Of a stretch of 39,291 bases of DNA, positions 1 through 6,486 are shown piece after piece; position 1 is the stretch's first letter, and each line of letters begins with the position of its first letter. The stretch lies in the NCBI GenBank assembly GCA_036311285.1, contig JAXJQF010000074.1, forward strand, positions 1 through 39,291. The letters are read 5' to 3'. The notes beneath the pieces were generated by a model. The model worked only from the letters and a program-made list of their open reading frames with translations, made no database searches and was not told where the DNA came from. The translations under genes were made by a program, and so were the position numbers. This DNA comes from JAXJQF01 sp036311285 (GTDB taxonomy: Bacteria > Pseudomonadota > Gammaproteobacteria > Enterobacterales > Succinivibrionaceae).

Positions 1-1
1 A

Positions 2-232
2 TGGGCGGCAGCTTTAAATGAATCCAAAGAAGAAGCTCCAAAGAGTGATGCAGATGTAATGGATGAATGGGCGGCAGCTTTAAATGAATCTAAAGAAGAA
101 GCCCCTAAGAGTGATGCAGATGTAATGAGTGAATGGGCTGCAGCTTTAACTGAATCTAAAGAAGAAGCTCCAAAGAGTGACGCAGATGTAATGGATGAAT
201 GGGCGGCAGCTCTTAATGAAAGTAAAAAATAG
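2..232 (+). CDS. C-terminal part of an unidentified repeat-tailed protein (5' end outside window)
   Basis: Reading frame 2 is open from the window edge to TAG at 230-232 and gives 76 residues of a C-terminus. It is almost entirely a 22-residue tandem repeat, WAAALNESKEEAPKSDADVM plus DE or SE, encoded by 66-bp units at 2-67, 68-133 and 134-199 with a final half unit that ends the protein. Each unit pairs a short amphipathic DEWAAAL segment with an acidic/Lys linker. The DEWAAAL motif resembles the short helix near the N-terminus of some flagellar FliN proteins. That is a resemblance only, because here it is repeated and C-terminal. The catalytic or structural part of the protein lies upstream of the window, so no function is assigned. 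A strong terminator follows 34 bases after the stop. Confidence 0.75.
   Translation, partial: WAAALNESKEEAPKSDADVMDEWAAALNESKEEAPKSDADVMSEWAAALTESKEEAPKSDADVMDEWAAALNESKK
2..232 (+). repeat. 66-bp in-frame tandem repeat, 3.5 copies
   Basis: Three full 66-bp units and one half unit, in frame, encode the repeated 22-residue segment. The units differ at a few third-codon positions and at two or three residues (N/T after AAAL, D/S before E). They are therefore not freshly copied, but still similar enough to recombine. More copies may lie upstream of the window. Confidence 0.85.
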
Positions 233-265
233 TTATAAATTGATATAAAAATCAAAAGAATACAG

Positions 266-302
266 AAATCCTAACAATATAAATTGTTAGGATTTTTTTT
301 TA
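266..302 (+). terminator. Rho-independent terminator
   Basis: A perfect 13-bp stem (266-278 with 283-295) with a 4-nt ATAA loop is followed by an uninterrupted T run. It ends the transcript of the repeat-tailed gene. Confidence 0.9.
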
Positions 303-570
303 ATAAAATTGCAATGTGTCACTCTTTTAAAAACATGTTTTACGTAATTAAAACAATGATCTAACTTTTTAGATAATTTTTTTGGAAAGGAGTATTCTAA
401 ATATTATAATCTTATTGATAGTCGTATTTATTAGATAGCGTGTTAATAAACTATTTGCATATAGTTTAAGGTCAAATTATTCAAATCATAAAAAGTTTTG
501 AATTTTGCTTTGTGAAGTGTGTTATGAGCTATTTGATACAAGGTCACTTATATAACTAAAGGAATGTTGC
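303..570 (+). other. AT-rich intergenic region upstream of nagA
   Basis: No ORF, RNA gene or convincing structure was found. The nagA promoter must lie here. TATAAC at 551-556 and TTGATA at 533-538 look promoter-like but are only 12 nt apart, so no promoter is assigned. An AAAGGA Shine-Dalgarno lies just before the nagA ATG. Confidence 0.5.
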
Positions 571-1611
571 ATGTTAAAGAATCTTTGTTGCGAAATTCAG
601 CATGATTTAGAAGCGTTGAAAGAATATGTAGAGTCAGATACTAATTATTATTTAGCACCAGCTTTTTTTGATATTCAAGTTAATGGTTATAATAAAGTTA
701 GTTTAGATGACGGTGTTACAACTGAAAAGCTAGAGCAAATAGCTGAAAGTGTGTTAGAAGACGGTGTTTCTGTTTTTATTCCTACTCTAATTACAAGTGA
801 ACCAAGAGTTTTAATTGAATCTCTTAGAGCGACTAGAGAGTTTATGAAACTATATCCTGGTGTTGTTCCAGGATTGCATTTAGAAGGACCTTTTATTTGT
901 GAAGAAAAGAAAGGTATTCATAATGGTAATTTAATACGTAAGTTTTCATCTGATGATTTAAAGACTGTATTAGAATATAGTGATACTATTGCTTATATGA
1001 CAATTGATCCTTCAGCATTTGATGAAGTTTTTTTACAAATCTTATTAAATCAAGGTATTAAGCTTTCATTAGGTCATACTAATGCAAGCTATACAGATGC
1101 TAGAAGAGTAATTGATCAAGGGTTAAATTTAGCTTCTCATCTATATAATGCAATGGCGGGAATGAAAGATGCTAGACAACCAATGGCTTTAGAAGCTATT
1201 TTAGATTCTAAGAGTGTTTATGCTTCTATCATTTGTGATGGTTTACATGTTGCTTATCCATTGGTTAATATTGCAAAAAAACTTTTGGGAGAAAAGCTTA
1301 TTCTCACAACAGATGCTTTATCTGCAGCAGGTGTAAAGAATGCTTCTCAATTTATTTCATTTAAGTTTGCAGGCAAGACTATTTATAATGATTTAGTTCA
1401 TGGCTGTACAGATGAACATGATGTATTAGCTGGTTCAAGAATTACAATGTTAGATGCTATTAGAAATTATATAAAAAATTGTGGAGCAACTCCAGAAGAA
1501 GCAGTATATGCAGCAGCAATCGCTCCGAGAAAAGCGTTTAATATCACTGAACAAAGAGATTATGTTGTTTTAACAGAGGATATGAAGCTAGTTAAGGTTC
1601 TAGATATTTAA
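571..1611 (+). CDS. nagA: N-acetylglucosamine-6-phosphate deacetylase
   Basis: Cytoplasmic enzyme that removes the acetyl group from GlcNAc-6-P to give GlcN-6-P, the first committed step of amino-sugar recycling and catabolism. The 346-residue amidohydrolase has the expected landmarks in order: FDIQVNG (33-39), the HLEGPF metal-binding Glu (E105), SLGHTNA (H169), SHLYNAM (H190), DGLH (H226) and TTDAL with catalytic Asp (D248). Like the E. coli enzyme, it has an N-terminal QxN in place of HxH. It is shorter than the usual ~380 residues, mainly because the N-terminal beta-sandwich is reduced. AAAGGA precedes the ATG at good spacing. The gene stands alone: no nagB, nagC or nagE is adjacent, and it has its own terminator. 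The neighbours do not suggest a sugar-utilisation operon. Confidence 0.93.
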   Translation: MLKNLCCEIQHDLEALKEYVESDTNYYLAPAFFDIQVNGYNKVSLDDGVTTEKLEQIAESVLEDGVSVFIPTLITSEPRVLIESLRATREFMKLYPGVVPGLHLEGPFICEEKKGIHNGNLIRKFSSDDLKTVLEYSDTIAYMTIDPSAFDEVFLQILLNQGIKLSLGHTNASYTDARRVIDQGLNLASHLYNAMAGMKDARQPMALEAILDSKSVYASIICDGLHVAYPLVNIAKKLLGEKLILTTDALSAAGVKNASQFISFKFAGKTIYNDLVHGCTDEHDVLAGSRITMLDAIRNYIKNCGATPEEAVYAAAIAPRKAFNITEQRDYVVLTEDMKLVKVLDI

Positions 1612-1703
1612 AAAGAGTATTTTAAGACCTTCACGCTAATCAATGTATTTTATTGAAATGTGAAGAATAAAGTATTCATTGTCTATTCTTTTTTCATGAA
1701 ATA

Positions 1704-1735
1704 AAAACAATAGCTTAGGCTGTTGTTTTTTTTTT
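1704..1735 (+). terminator. Rho-independent terminator after nagA
   Basis: An 11-bp stem (1704-1714 with 1719-1729, one G-U pair) with a TTAG loop runs into a long T tract. A weaker AAGAATA/TATTCTT hairpin with a T tail lies just upstream, around 1664-1696. Confidence 0.88.
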
Positions 1736-1775
1736 ATAAACTGAATTTAATTAATTCGTTTTCATAATTTGTTCT

Positions 1776-1831
1776 TTTGTAGCACTTTGTAACACTTTGT
1801 AACAGTTTATTGATCAAAGTGTATGTATAAT
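1776..1831 (+). promoter_or_regulatory. Candidate OmpR-type binding site and promoter of the lipoprotein gene
   Basis: Three direct 10-bp repeats lie head to tail at 1776-1785, 1786-1795 and 1796-1805: TTTGTAGCAC, TTTGTAACAC and TTTGTAACAG. On the opposite strand they read GTTACAnnnnGTTACA, the known OmpR recognition pattern of half-sites spaced one helical turn apart. A consensus -10 TATAAT follows at 1826-1831 without a good -35 at the right distance. That is typical of a promoter needing an activator bound at about -60 to -33. The regulator's identity is inferred from the pattern only; other OmpR-family proteins recognise similar sequences. Confidence 0.55.
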
Positions 1832-1884
1832 TAAAGTAAGAATAAAGAATTACAAAATAAAACAAAGAAACTAGGGTTATAAAT

Positions 1885-2211
1885 ATGAAACGTACAGCTA
1901 TAATTTCTTTTATGTTTTTAGCTATATTGTCGTTATCAGGCTGTAGTCTATTAATAGATGGAACTCATGGTAGAACATATGTTTCAACAGGTACTTGGGT
2001 AGATTGTTATAATTGTGGTTATACTGAATATTATGTTTCACCACCACCTCCGCCTAGACCAGGTATGCACCGTCCACCTCCTCCAAAACATTGGAATAGC
2101 TCGCACCATCCAAAACCTAATTTAAAAAACGGTAGTCATAGACCACCAAAGCAAGGTTTTAAAGCAGGAAATAATCGTCCACCAATGCAACATAGTGGTA
2201 GAGGAAGGTGA
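1885..2211 (+). CDS. Pro/His-rich small lipoprotein
   Basis: A 108-residue protein with a lipoprotein signal peptide: a hydrophobic stretch to lipobox L-S-G-C, with the acylated Cys at residue 20. The mature part starts with a short folded-looking segment containing a C-Y-N-C pair (DCYNCGY), then becomes a Pro/His/Arg/Asn-rich tail with PPPPPRPGMHRPPPPKHW and further H-x-P patches. It is presumably anchored in the outer membrane facing the periplasm. The many His residues and the CxxC pair would allow metal binding, but that is inference. Its composition resembles the secreted protein at 3235-3618, and the two flank a TatD-type hydrolase gene. A candidate OmpR-type promoter lies upstream. No family was recognised. 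Confidence 0.8.
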   Translation: MKRTAIISFMFLAILSLSGCSLLIDGTHGRTYVSTGTWVDCYNCGYTEYYVSPPPPPRPGMHRPPPPKHWNSSHHPKPNLKNGSHRPPKQGFKAGNNRPPMQHSGRGR

Positions 2212-2299
2212 TAGAAATAATCATTTATATAGTTGATAGCAGTGAAGTTTATAACAGTAATAGTTAGACAAATGAGTTTGAAAAAGGAATATTTTAAAT

Positions 2300-3193
2300 T
2301 TGAGCCCTTATAAAATGGTTGATACTCATTGTCATTTAGATTTAGATACTGTTTTAGTAGATAGTTTAAATGATAGTTTTACAATAAGTAAGAGTATTTT
2401 TAATCAATTAACGCATAATATATGTATTGCAAGTTTAGATTATCAAAATTTGAAAGCAATTTTAAAAATAAAATTGAATTTTGACAAAATTTATTGTCTA
2501 AATATAAGTAAGGGTAATAATTGTTTTACAGAAGAGAATATAGAAAACAATTTAAAGCTTGCTAACAACAAATTATATATAGGAGCAGGTATTCATCCTA
2601 TGTATATAAAGGAAGAACAAGCTAATGAACAGAATAAGCTACTAGATAATGAATTTGATGATTTTGAGTCTTTGGTTACTGAAAATAAATTAAAGGTGTC
2701 ATTTATTGGTGAACTTGGAATAGATAAGAGAATAGAACAAAGAATACCATTAAAGCTACAAGAACTTGTTTTAAAAAAACAAATGTCTTTAGCAAAAACA
2801 CTAAACAAAAATGTAGTACTTCATTGTATTGGAAGATATAACAGTTTAATAGAAGTGCTAAAGGAGTATAAGTCTGATGTGATAGGTATAGCCCATGGCT
2901 TTACTTCATCATATGAAATTGCTAAGAGCTTGATTGATTTAGGATATAAGATAGGTGTTGGCAAACATCTATTTGGTAGTCCAAAACTTCAAGATGTTGT
3001 TAAAAGAGTTGGACTTAAAAATATAGTAATAGAAACAGATGGTTTTTACTCATGCAAAGAAAATAATGAAAATGATTTTGTGTTGAAGCAAGAGGAACTG
3101 ATAAATAGGGTGAATCTATTATCAAGGATCTTCAAGCTTGATACTGATACATGTTTTGAACAGATATATTATAACTCAAAAATAATATTTTAA
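2300..3193 (+). CDS. TatD-family metal-dependent hydrolase
   Basis: A 297-residue TIM-barrel hydrolase of the TatD/YcfH/YjjV type, a family of metal-dependent DNases. All metal ligands are present: DTHCH (H10, H12), GELGID (E138), VLHCIG (H175), IAHGFT (H199) and ETDGF (D247). The start is placed at TTG 2300 because AAAGGAA lies about 11 nt upstream. The first ATG (2315, residue 6, MVDTHCH) is 26 nt from it but cannot be excluded. It is slightly longer than usual (about 260 residues), with an acidic Asn/Glu insert near residues 104-130. The E. coli paralogues are not assigned because the subfamily cannot be told from sequence alone. The substrate is unknown; nothing links it functionally to the two Pro/His-rich genes beside it. 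Confidence 0.85.
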   Translation: MSPYKMVDTHCHLDLDTVLVDSLNDSFTISKSIFNQLTHNICIASLDYQNLKAILKIKLNFDKIYCLNISKGNNCFTEENIENNLKLANNKLYIGAGIHPMYIKEEQANEQNKLLDNEFDDFESLVTENKLKVSFIGELGIDKRIEQRIPLKLQELVLKKQMSLAKTLNKNVVLHCIGRYNSLIEVLKEYKSDVIGIAHGFTSSYEIAKSLIDLGYKIGVGKHLFGSPKLQDVVKRVGLKNIVIETDGFYSCKENNENDFVLKQEELINRVNLLSRIFKLDTDTCFEQIYYNSKIIF

Positions 3194-3234
3194 TGAAAGT
3201 AACAAAGGGATAAAACTAAAAAGGAAGGGTAAAA

Positions 3235-3618
3235 ATGAATAAATTATGTAAAGTATTTGCAGTAGTGCTTGCTTGTTTGACATTTTGTTCATTCACAACA
3301 GTAAGTGCTGCTCCACCTTTTAATGAACATGGTCCAAGACTTCGTGCAGGTCCGCCAGGACATGGGCCAGGTAGGCATCTTCCACCACCTCCTCCACGTC
3401 ATGGCTGGAGGGCTCCACCGCCTCCACGTCATGGATGGAGACCGCCGCCACCTCCACCACCACATCACCACTGGGCTCCACCTCCGCCTCCGTGTTGGAA
3501 CTGCCCACCACCTCCTCCGTGTTGGAACTGCCCACCACCTCCTCCGTGTTGGAACTGCCCACCACCTCCTCCGCCACCAAGACATCGTCGTGGGCTAGGA
3601 ATAGGTATATATCTATAG
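3235..3618 (+). CDS. Secreted Pro/His/Cys-repeat protein
   Basis: A 127-residue protein with a signal peptide cleaved after VSA (about residue 25). The mature protein is dominated by polyproline: PPPPPRHGW-type units, a PPPPPPPHHHW block, then three identical PCWNCPPPP nonapeptides (six Cys as CxxC pairs) and a short C-terminal tail RHRRGLGIGIYL. AAGGAAGGG is a strong Shine-Dalgarno. Its GC is far above its surroundings because of the Pro codons, which also makes several open frames overlap it on both strands. It is presumably periplasmic or secreted. The CxxC and His clusters suggest metal chelation or disulphide cross-linking, which is inference. No known family was recognised. Confidence 0.8.
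   Translation: MNKLCKVFAVVLACLTFCSFTTVSAAPPFNEHGPRLRAGPPGHGPGRHLPPPPPRHGWRAPPPPRHGWRPPPPPPPHHHWAPPPPPCWNCPPPPPCWNCPPPPPCWNCPPPPPPPRHRRGLGIGIYL
3490..3570 (+). repeat. 27-bp tandem repeat, three identical copies (PCWNCPPPP)
   Basis: Units 3490-3516, 3517-3543 and 3544-3570 are identical at the nucleotide level and in frame. This implies recent copying, and copy number may vary between strains. Confidence 0.92.
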
Positions 3619-3630
3619 ACTGATACGCAT

Positions 3631-3664
3631 AACTCCTAATTTTTTTTAATATAAATTAGGAGTT
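3631..3664. terminator. Hairpin, probable terminator
   Basis: A perfect 12-bp stem (3631-3642 with 3653-3664) lies 12 nt after the secreted-protein stop. The T tract on the plus side is poor (GTTGTATAATATTTTT), so the strength of termination is uncertain. Confidence 0.6.
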
Positions 3665-3783
3665 GTTGTATAATATTTTTCGTTCATTTAATAATTGAAC
3701 TTAAAGCATATCAATTAAAAAGTATAATGATTTAGTATACAATTTTATGTAATGTAATCAGTATTAGACATAATGGATAATAG

Positions 3784-4650
3784 ATGCCTAGCTTTATAGA
3801 ACAAGAATCAAGTGAAAATTATTTAGAGACTATTTATTTTTTGTATAAGATTAAAGAAAGTGTTAGATCTATTGATATCGCAAAAGAAGTCAATCACTCT
3901 AGAGCTTCTGTTTCTAGAGCATTATCTATTTTAAGGGAACGTAATCTTGTAGTTGTTGATGCTAATGGTGTTATTAGTTTAACTGATGAAGGCTTAAAGT
4001 ATGCTGAGCACATTGCTTCAGTTCATGATATGCTATCAAAGTTTTTAAAGTTAACTCTTCATTTAGATGAAGAACAGATAGAAATTAATGCTTGTCGAAT
4101 GGAACATGTTCTTTCTAAAGAAACAGTTGAAGCCATTGAGGTATATATAAATAAAAACAACTCTAATAATTTAGAAAATAATAACTTTACATCTCATTTC
4201 CCAAACCAAGCAGATCTTAATGAGTCTAGTGAACATTACCTTGAGACTATTTATCTTTTAGGTGGTTATGATCGATTAGGTTATACAGAAGCAAGTTTTG
4301 TTGATATTGATGAACAATATCCCATTGCATCTCAATGTCCTATTAAGTCTATTGATGTAGCAACAAAACTTGAATTATCAAGAGCGTCTGTAAGTAGAGC
4401 TATCAACAACCTTAAAGAAAAAGGTTTTATCTTTTTAAATGAGAAGAAGTTAATTTGTCTAACAAAGAAAGGTTTTGTTAAGGCTGTAAACGTGTACTCA
4501 CGCCATGTTCAGTTAACTAAGTTCTTAATGAACACAATTAATTTAAGATATGAAATTGCAGTAAAGGATGCCTGTAGAATTGAGCATTTAATAAGTGATG
4601 AATGTTTCTTGGGTATCTTAAATTTTAATAAGAAGAATTTAGATAACTAA
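3784..4650 (+). CDS. Tandem-fused DtxR/MntR-type metalloregulator
   Basis: A 288-residue cytoplasmic DNA-binding protein made of two successive DtxR/MntR-like units. Unit 1 (residues 8-125) has ENYLETIYFL, a winged HTH (about 29-52), LTDEGLKYAE, H81 and ACRMEHVLS (103-111). Unit 2 (148-280) repeats this with EHYLETIYLL, an HTH (about 189-212), LTKKGFVKA, H241 and ACRIEHLIS (263-271). The C-x-x-E-H cluster matches the metal site of the DtxR type, while the Asp of the first helix in B. subtilis MntR is Asn in unit 1 and His in unit 2. Unit 2 carries a 25-residue insert (about 162-187) before its HTH. The family normally acts as a homodimer of ~140-residue chains, so this looks like a single-chain pseudo-dimer. 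A regulator of Fe/Mn genes is the likely role. No metal transporter is adjacent. Confidence 0.85.
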   Translation: MPSFIEQESSENYLETIYFLYKIKESVRSIDIAKEVNHSRASVSRALSILRERNLVVVDANGVISLTDEGLKYAEHIASVHDMLSKFLKLTLHLDEEQIEINACRMEHVLSKETVEAIEVYINKNNSNNLENNNFTSHFPNQADLNESSEHYLETIYLLGGYDRLGYTEASFVDIDEQYPIASQCPIKSIDVATKLELSRASVSRAINNLKEKGFIFLNEKKLICLTKKGFVKAVNVYSRHVQLTKFLMNTINLRYEIAVKDACRIEHLISDECFLGILNFNKKNLDN

Positions 4651-4687
4651 TTTAAGTTGTAAAGTTAGAAAACATAAATAGTATTAT

Positions 4688-4737
4688 TAAAAAAGAGAGT
4701 GAACTAATTATCGTTTAATGTTTTTATGGCACTCTCT
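4688..4737 (-). terminator. Minus-strand terminator after ybaK
   Basis: AGAGAGTG (4694-4701) pairs with CACTCTCT (4730-4737) around a large 28-nt loop. Reading on the minus strand, the stem is followed by a T6 run from the A tract at 4689-4694. Confidence 0.6.
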
Positions 4738-4771
4738 ATGTAAAATTATAGCAATATATTAAAAAAATTAT

Positions 4772-5242
4772 TTAATTAATCTGATCTGTAATATCGCCAA
4801 CCTTTGCGTTTAATAGAGTACATAAAGAACTAGGTTCAATTTCAATTGATAAACCTCTACGACCACCACTTACAATCATGGTTTCAACTATTTCTGAAAC
4901 ATCTGATACGATTGTGATATTTTGTCTCTTTTGCCCAAAAGGACTTATACCACCACATACATAGCCAGTGAGTTTTTCAGCGTCACTTGGTTTGACCATT
5001 TCTAATCGTTTTAATCCTGCAAGCTTAGCAGCTTTCTTTAGATTTAGAACTGTATTTACAGGAATAACTGCAGTAACATAGTTTTTTTCGCAGTGAGTAA
5101 TAAGTGTTTTATAAACTTGATCCTGAGGTTTTTTTAACTTTTCAGCGGCAATAACACCAAAATCAGATTTTGCATCGCATTCGTATTGAAGAATAGAGTA
5201 TTTACATTTGTTTTTATCTAAAAATTTTGTTGCTGGTGTCAT
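4772..5242 (-). CDS. ybaK: Cys-tRNA(Pro)/Cys-tRNA deacylase, YbaK/EbsC family
   Basis: A 156-residue trans-editing protein that hydrolyses Cys-tRNA(Pro), clearing mischarged tRNA formed by prolyl-tRNA synthetase. Family signatures are the N-terminal TPATKFLDK segment, VYKTLI, the AVIPVN strand with conserved Lys residues after it, YVCGGISPFGQK, and SGGRRGLSIEI near the end. The length is typical of the family (about 155-160). It lies 87 nt downstream of mepA on the same strand, with no hairpin seen between them, so co-transcription is possible. A large-loop terminator follows. Confidence 0.92.
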   Translation of the reverse strand: MTPATKFLDKNKCKYSILQYECDAKSDFGVIAAEKLKKPQDQVYKTLITHCEKNYVTAVIPVNTVLNLKKAAKLAGLKRLEMVKPSDAEKLTGYVCGGISPFGQKRQNITIVSDVSEIVETMIVSGGRRGLSIEIEPSSLCTLLNAKVGDITDQIN

Positions 5243-5329
5243 TGCTTTACCTTGTTTGATTTTTTATTTTATAGCTAATTTAATTCGCTATTATAGTACT
5301 ATTGGAATAATTTTCTATATTTGAACTTA

Positions 5330-6241
5330 TTAGTCAGTACTTAATAGAACTCTTTTACATTCATCGCTAACCTTGATTTCTTTACGCGGAGGAGGTGAAG
5401 ATTTTTTCTTCTTTGGATTTTTGATATCATTTATCCATGAGTCAATTTCTTCGCCACAGCCATGATCTTTCTTTATAGCTTGCTGTTTAACACATAAAGG
5501 AGAGTCTTTTGGGCATGATAGGCGTACATGCATATGAGCATTATGTCCCCACCATGGACGCACCTTACTTAACCATTCTTTATTATCATGAGAGTCTAAG
5601 CAAAGTTGCTTTTTGATTGCAGCATTCACAAAGATTCTTTCAACTTGTTCGTCATTTGCTGCTAATTTAATAAGAGTGTAAATATCTTTATTGTAGTTTT
5701 TGTTAGTCTCATACCAATTGTCGCTAACTATATTGATAGCATAAGGCGATTTTAGTTGCTTTTCAGGAAGTCTTTTATCAACCATTCTGTACCAAATGTC
5801 AACGTCTAAACCTGATTGATGGCTATTGTGACCACGTAGAAATGGACCACCTCTTGCCATTCCCATATCTCCTATTAATAAAATAGGAAGGTCGTTTTTA
5901 TTAGCGTTTGTTGCTAGGTTTTCAATAAATGTGATTAGGTTGGGGTGGCCGTAAAATCTTTTGTTTTGTGGGCGGATTACTTGAAAGTAAGGATTGTCAA
6001 AAGCAATTTTTTTAGCTCCATCAATACATCCGTTATAGTATTCACCAATCGCCTGAGATTTGCTTTGAGTTGGTGTTTTTATTTTACTAAAGTCTTTAGG
6101 GGAAACGATACGAGTAATCTTTTTGTTACTAACTGTTGTGTTGGTTTGGCGTAACGTTGTTTGAGCAATTGCTACGTTTGTTAATGTACTGCATAAAAAC
6201 GCTGTTCCAACTAGTAAGACTTGAGATAATTTGATAAACAT
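5330..6241 (-). CDS. mepA: Penicillin-insensitive murein endopeptidase MepA
   Basis: Periplasmic LAS-type zinc metallopeptidase that cleaves D-Ala-mDAP cross-links in peptidoglycan. The 303 residues begin with a signal peptide (cut after AIA, about residue 26). The catalytic core has FYGHP, LIGDMGMARGG, GHNSHQSGLDVDIW (ligands H138 and D148, with H141) and KVRPWWGHNAHMHVRLSCP (final His cluster). DGCGEEIDSW and a Pro/Lys-rich tail ending in a Cys match the E. coli enzyme well. It is longer than E. coli MepA (274) because of a Thr/Ser/Lys-rich spacer after the signal peptide. It is transcribed away from the DUF1189-like gene across a 245-nt region containing a palindrome. Confidence 0.95.
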   Translation of the reverse strand: MFIKLSQVLLVGTAFLCSTLTNVAIAQTTLRQTNTTVSNKKITRIVSPKDFSKIKTPTQSKSQAIGEYYNGCIDGAKKIAFDNPYFQVIRPQNKRFYGHPNLITFIENLATNANKNDLPILLIGDMGMARGGPFLRGHNSHQSGLDVDIWYRMVDKRLPEKQLKSPYAINIVSDNWYETNKNYNKDIYTLIKLAANDEQVERIFVNAAIKKQLCLDSHDNKEWLSKVRPWWGHNAHMHVRLSCPKDSPLCVKQQAIKKDHGCGEEIDSWINDIKNPKKKKSSPPPRKEIKVSDECKRVLLSTD

Positions 6242-6336
6242 TTTTCGTTCTATCCTGATTAATTTTATTTATTTAGTAAACTAATAAAAACTTTTTCTAG
6301 TTATTATCCAATAAAGTGTGTATAGTATAGTATGAG

Positions 6337-6353
6337 TGCTATATTTTATAGCA
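6337..6353. promoter_or_regulatory. Palindrome in the mepA divergent intergenic region
   Basis: TGCTATA and TATAGCA form a perfect 7-bp inverted repeat with a 3-nt spacer, between divergent mepA and the DUF1189-like gene. It could be an operator, but no regulator is known for it. In DNA this AT-rich, a short palindrome can also arise by chance. Confidence 0.3.
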
Positions 6354-6486
6354 GTACGTGCGTAGTATAAGCATGTAACTTATGAGATTATATAATAAAA
6401 ACAATCCTTTAGCAGATGAGACTGCTGCGAATGTGATTTGTTATAAAATAAAAAATATAATAAAAATATAAGGCAACTTTATTTAT

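Noticed and set aside
2..232. CRISPR-like array
   Set aside because: The 66-bp periodicity is coding, contiguous and without spacers.
3289..3623. Several open frames on both strands over the polyproline gene
   Set aside because: They arise from the biased Pro/His codon repeats; only the 3235-3618 frame has a Shine-Dalgarno, signal peptide and sensible composition.
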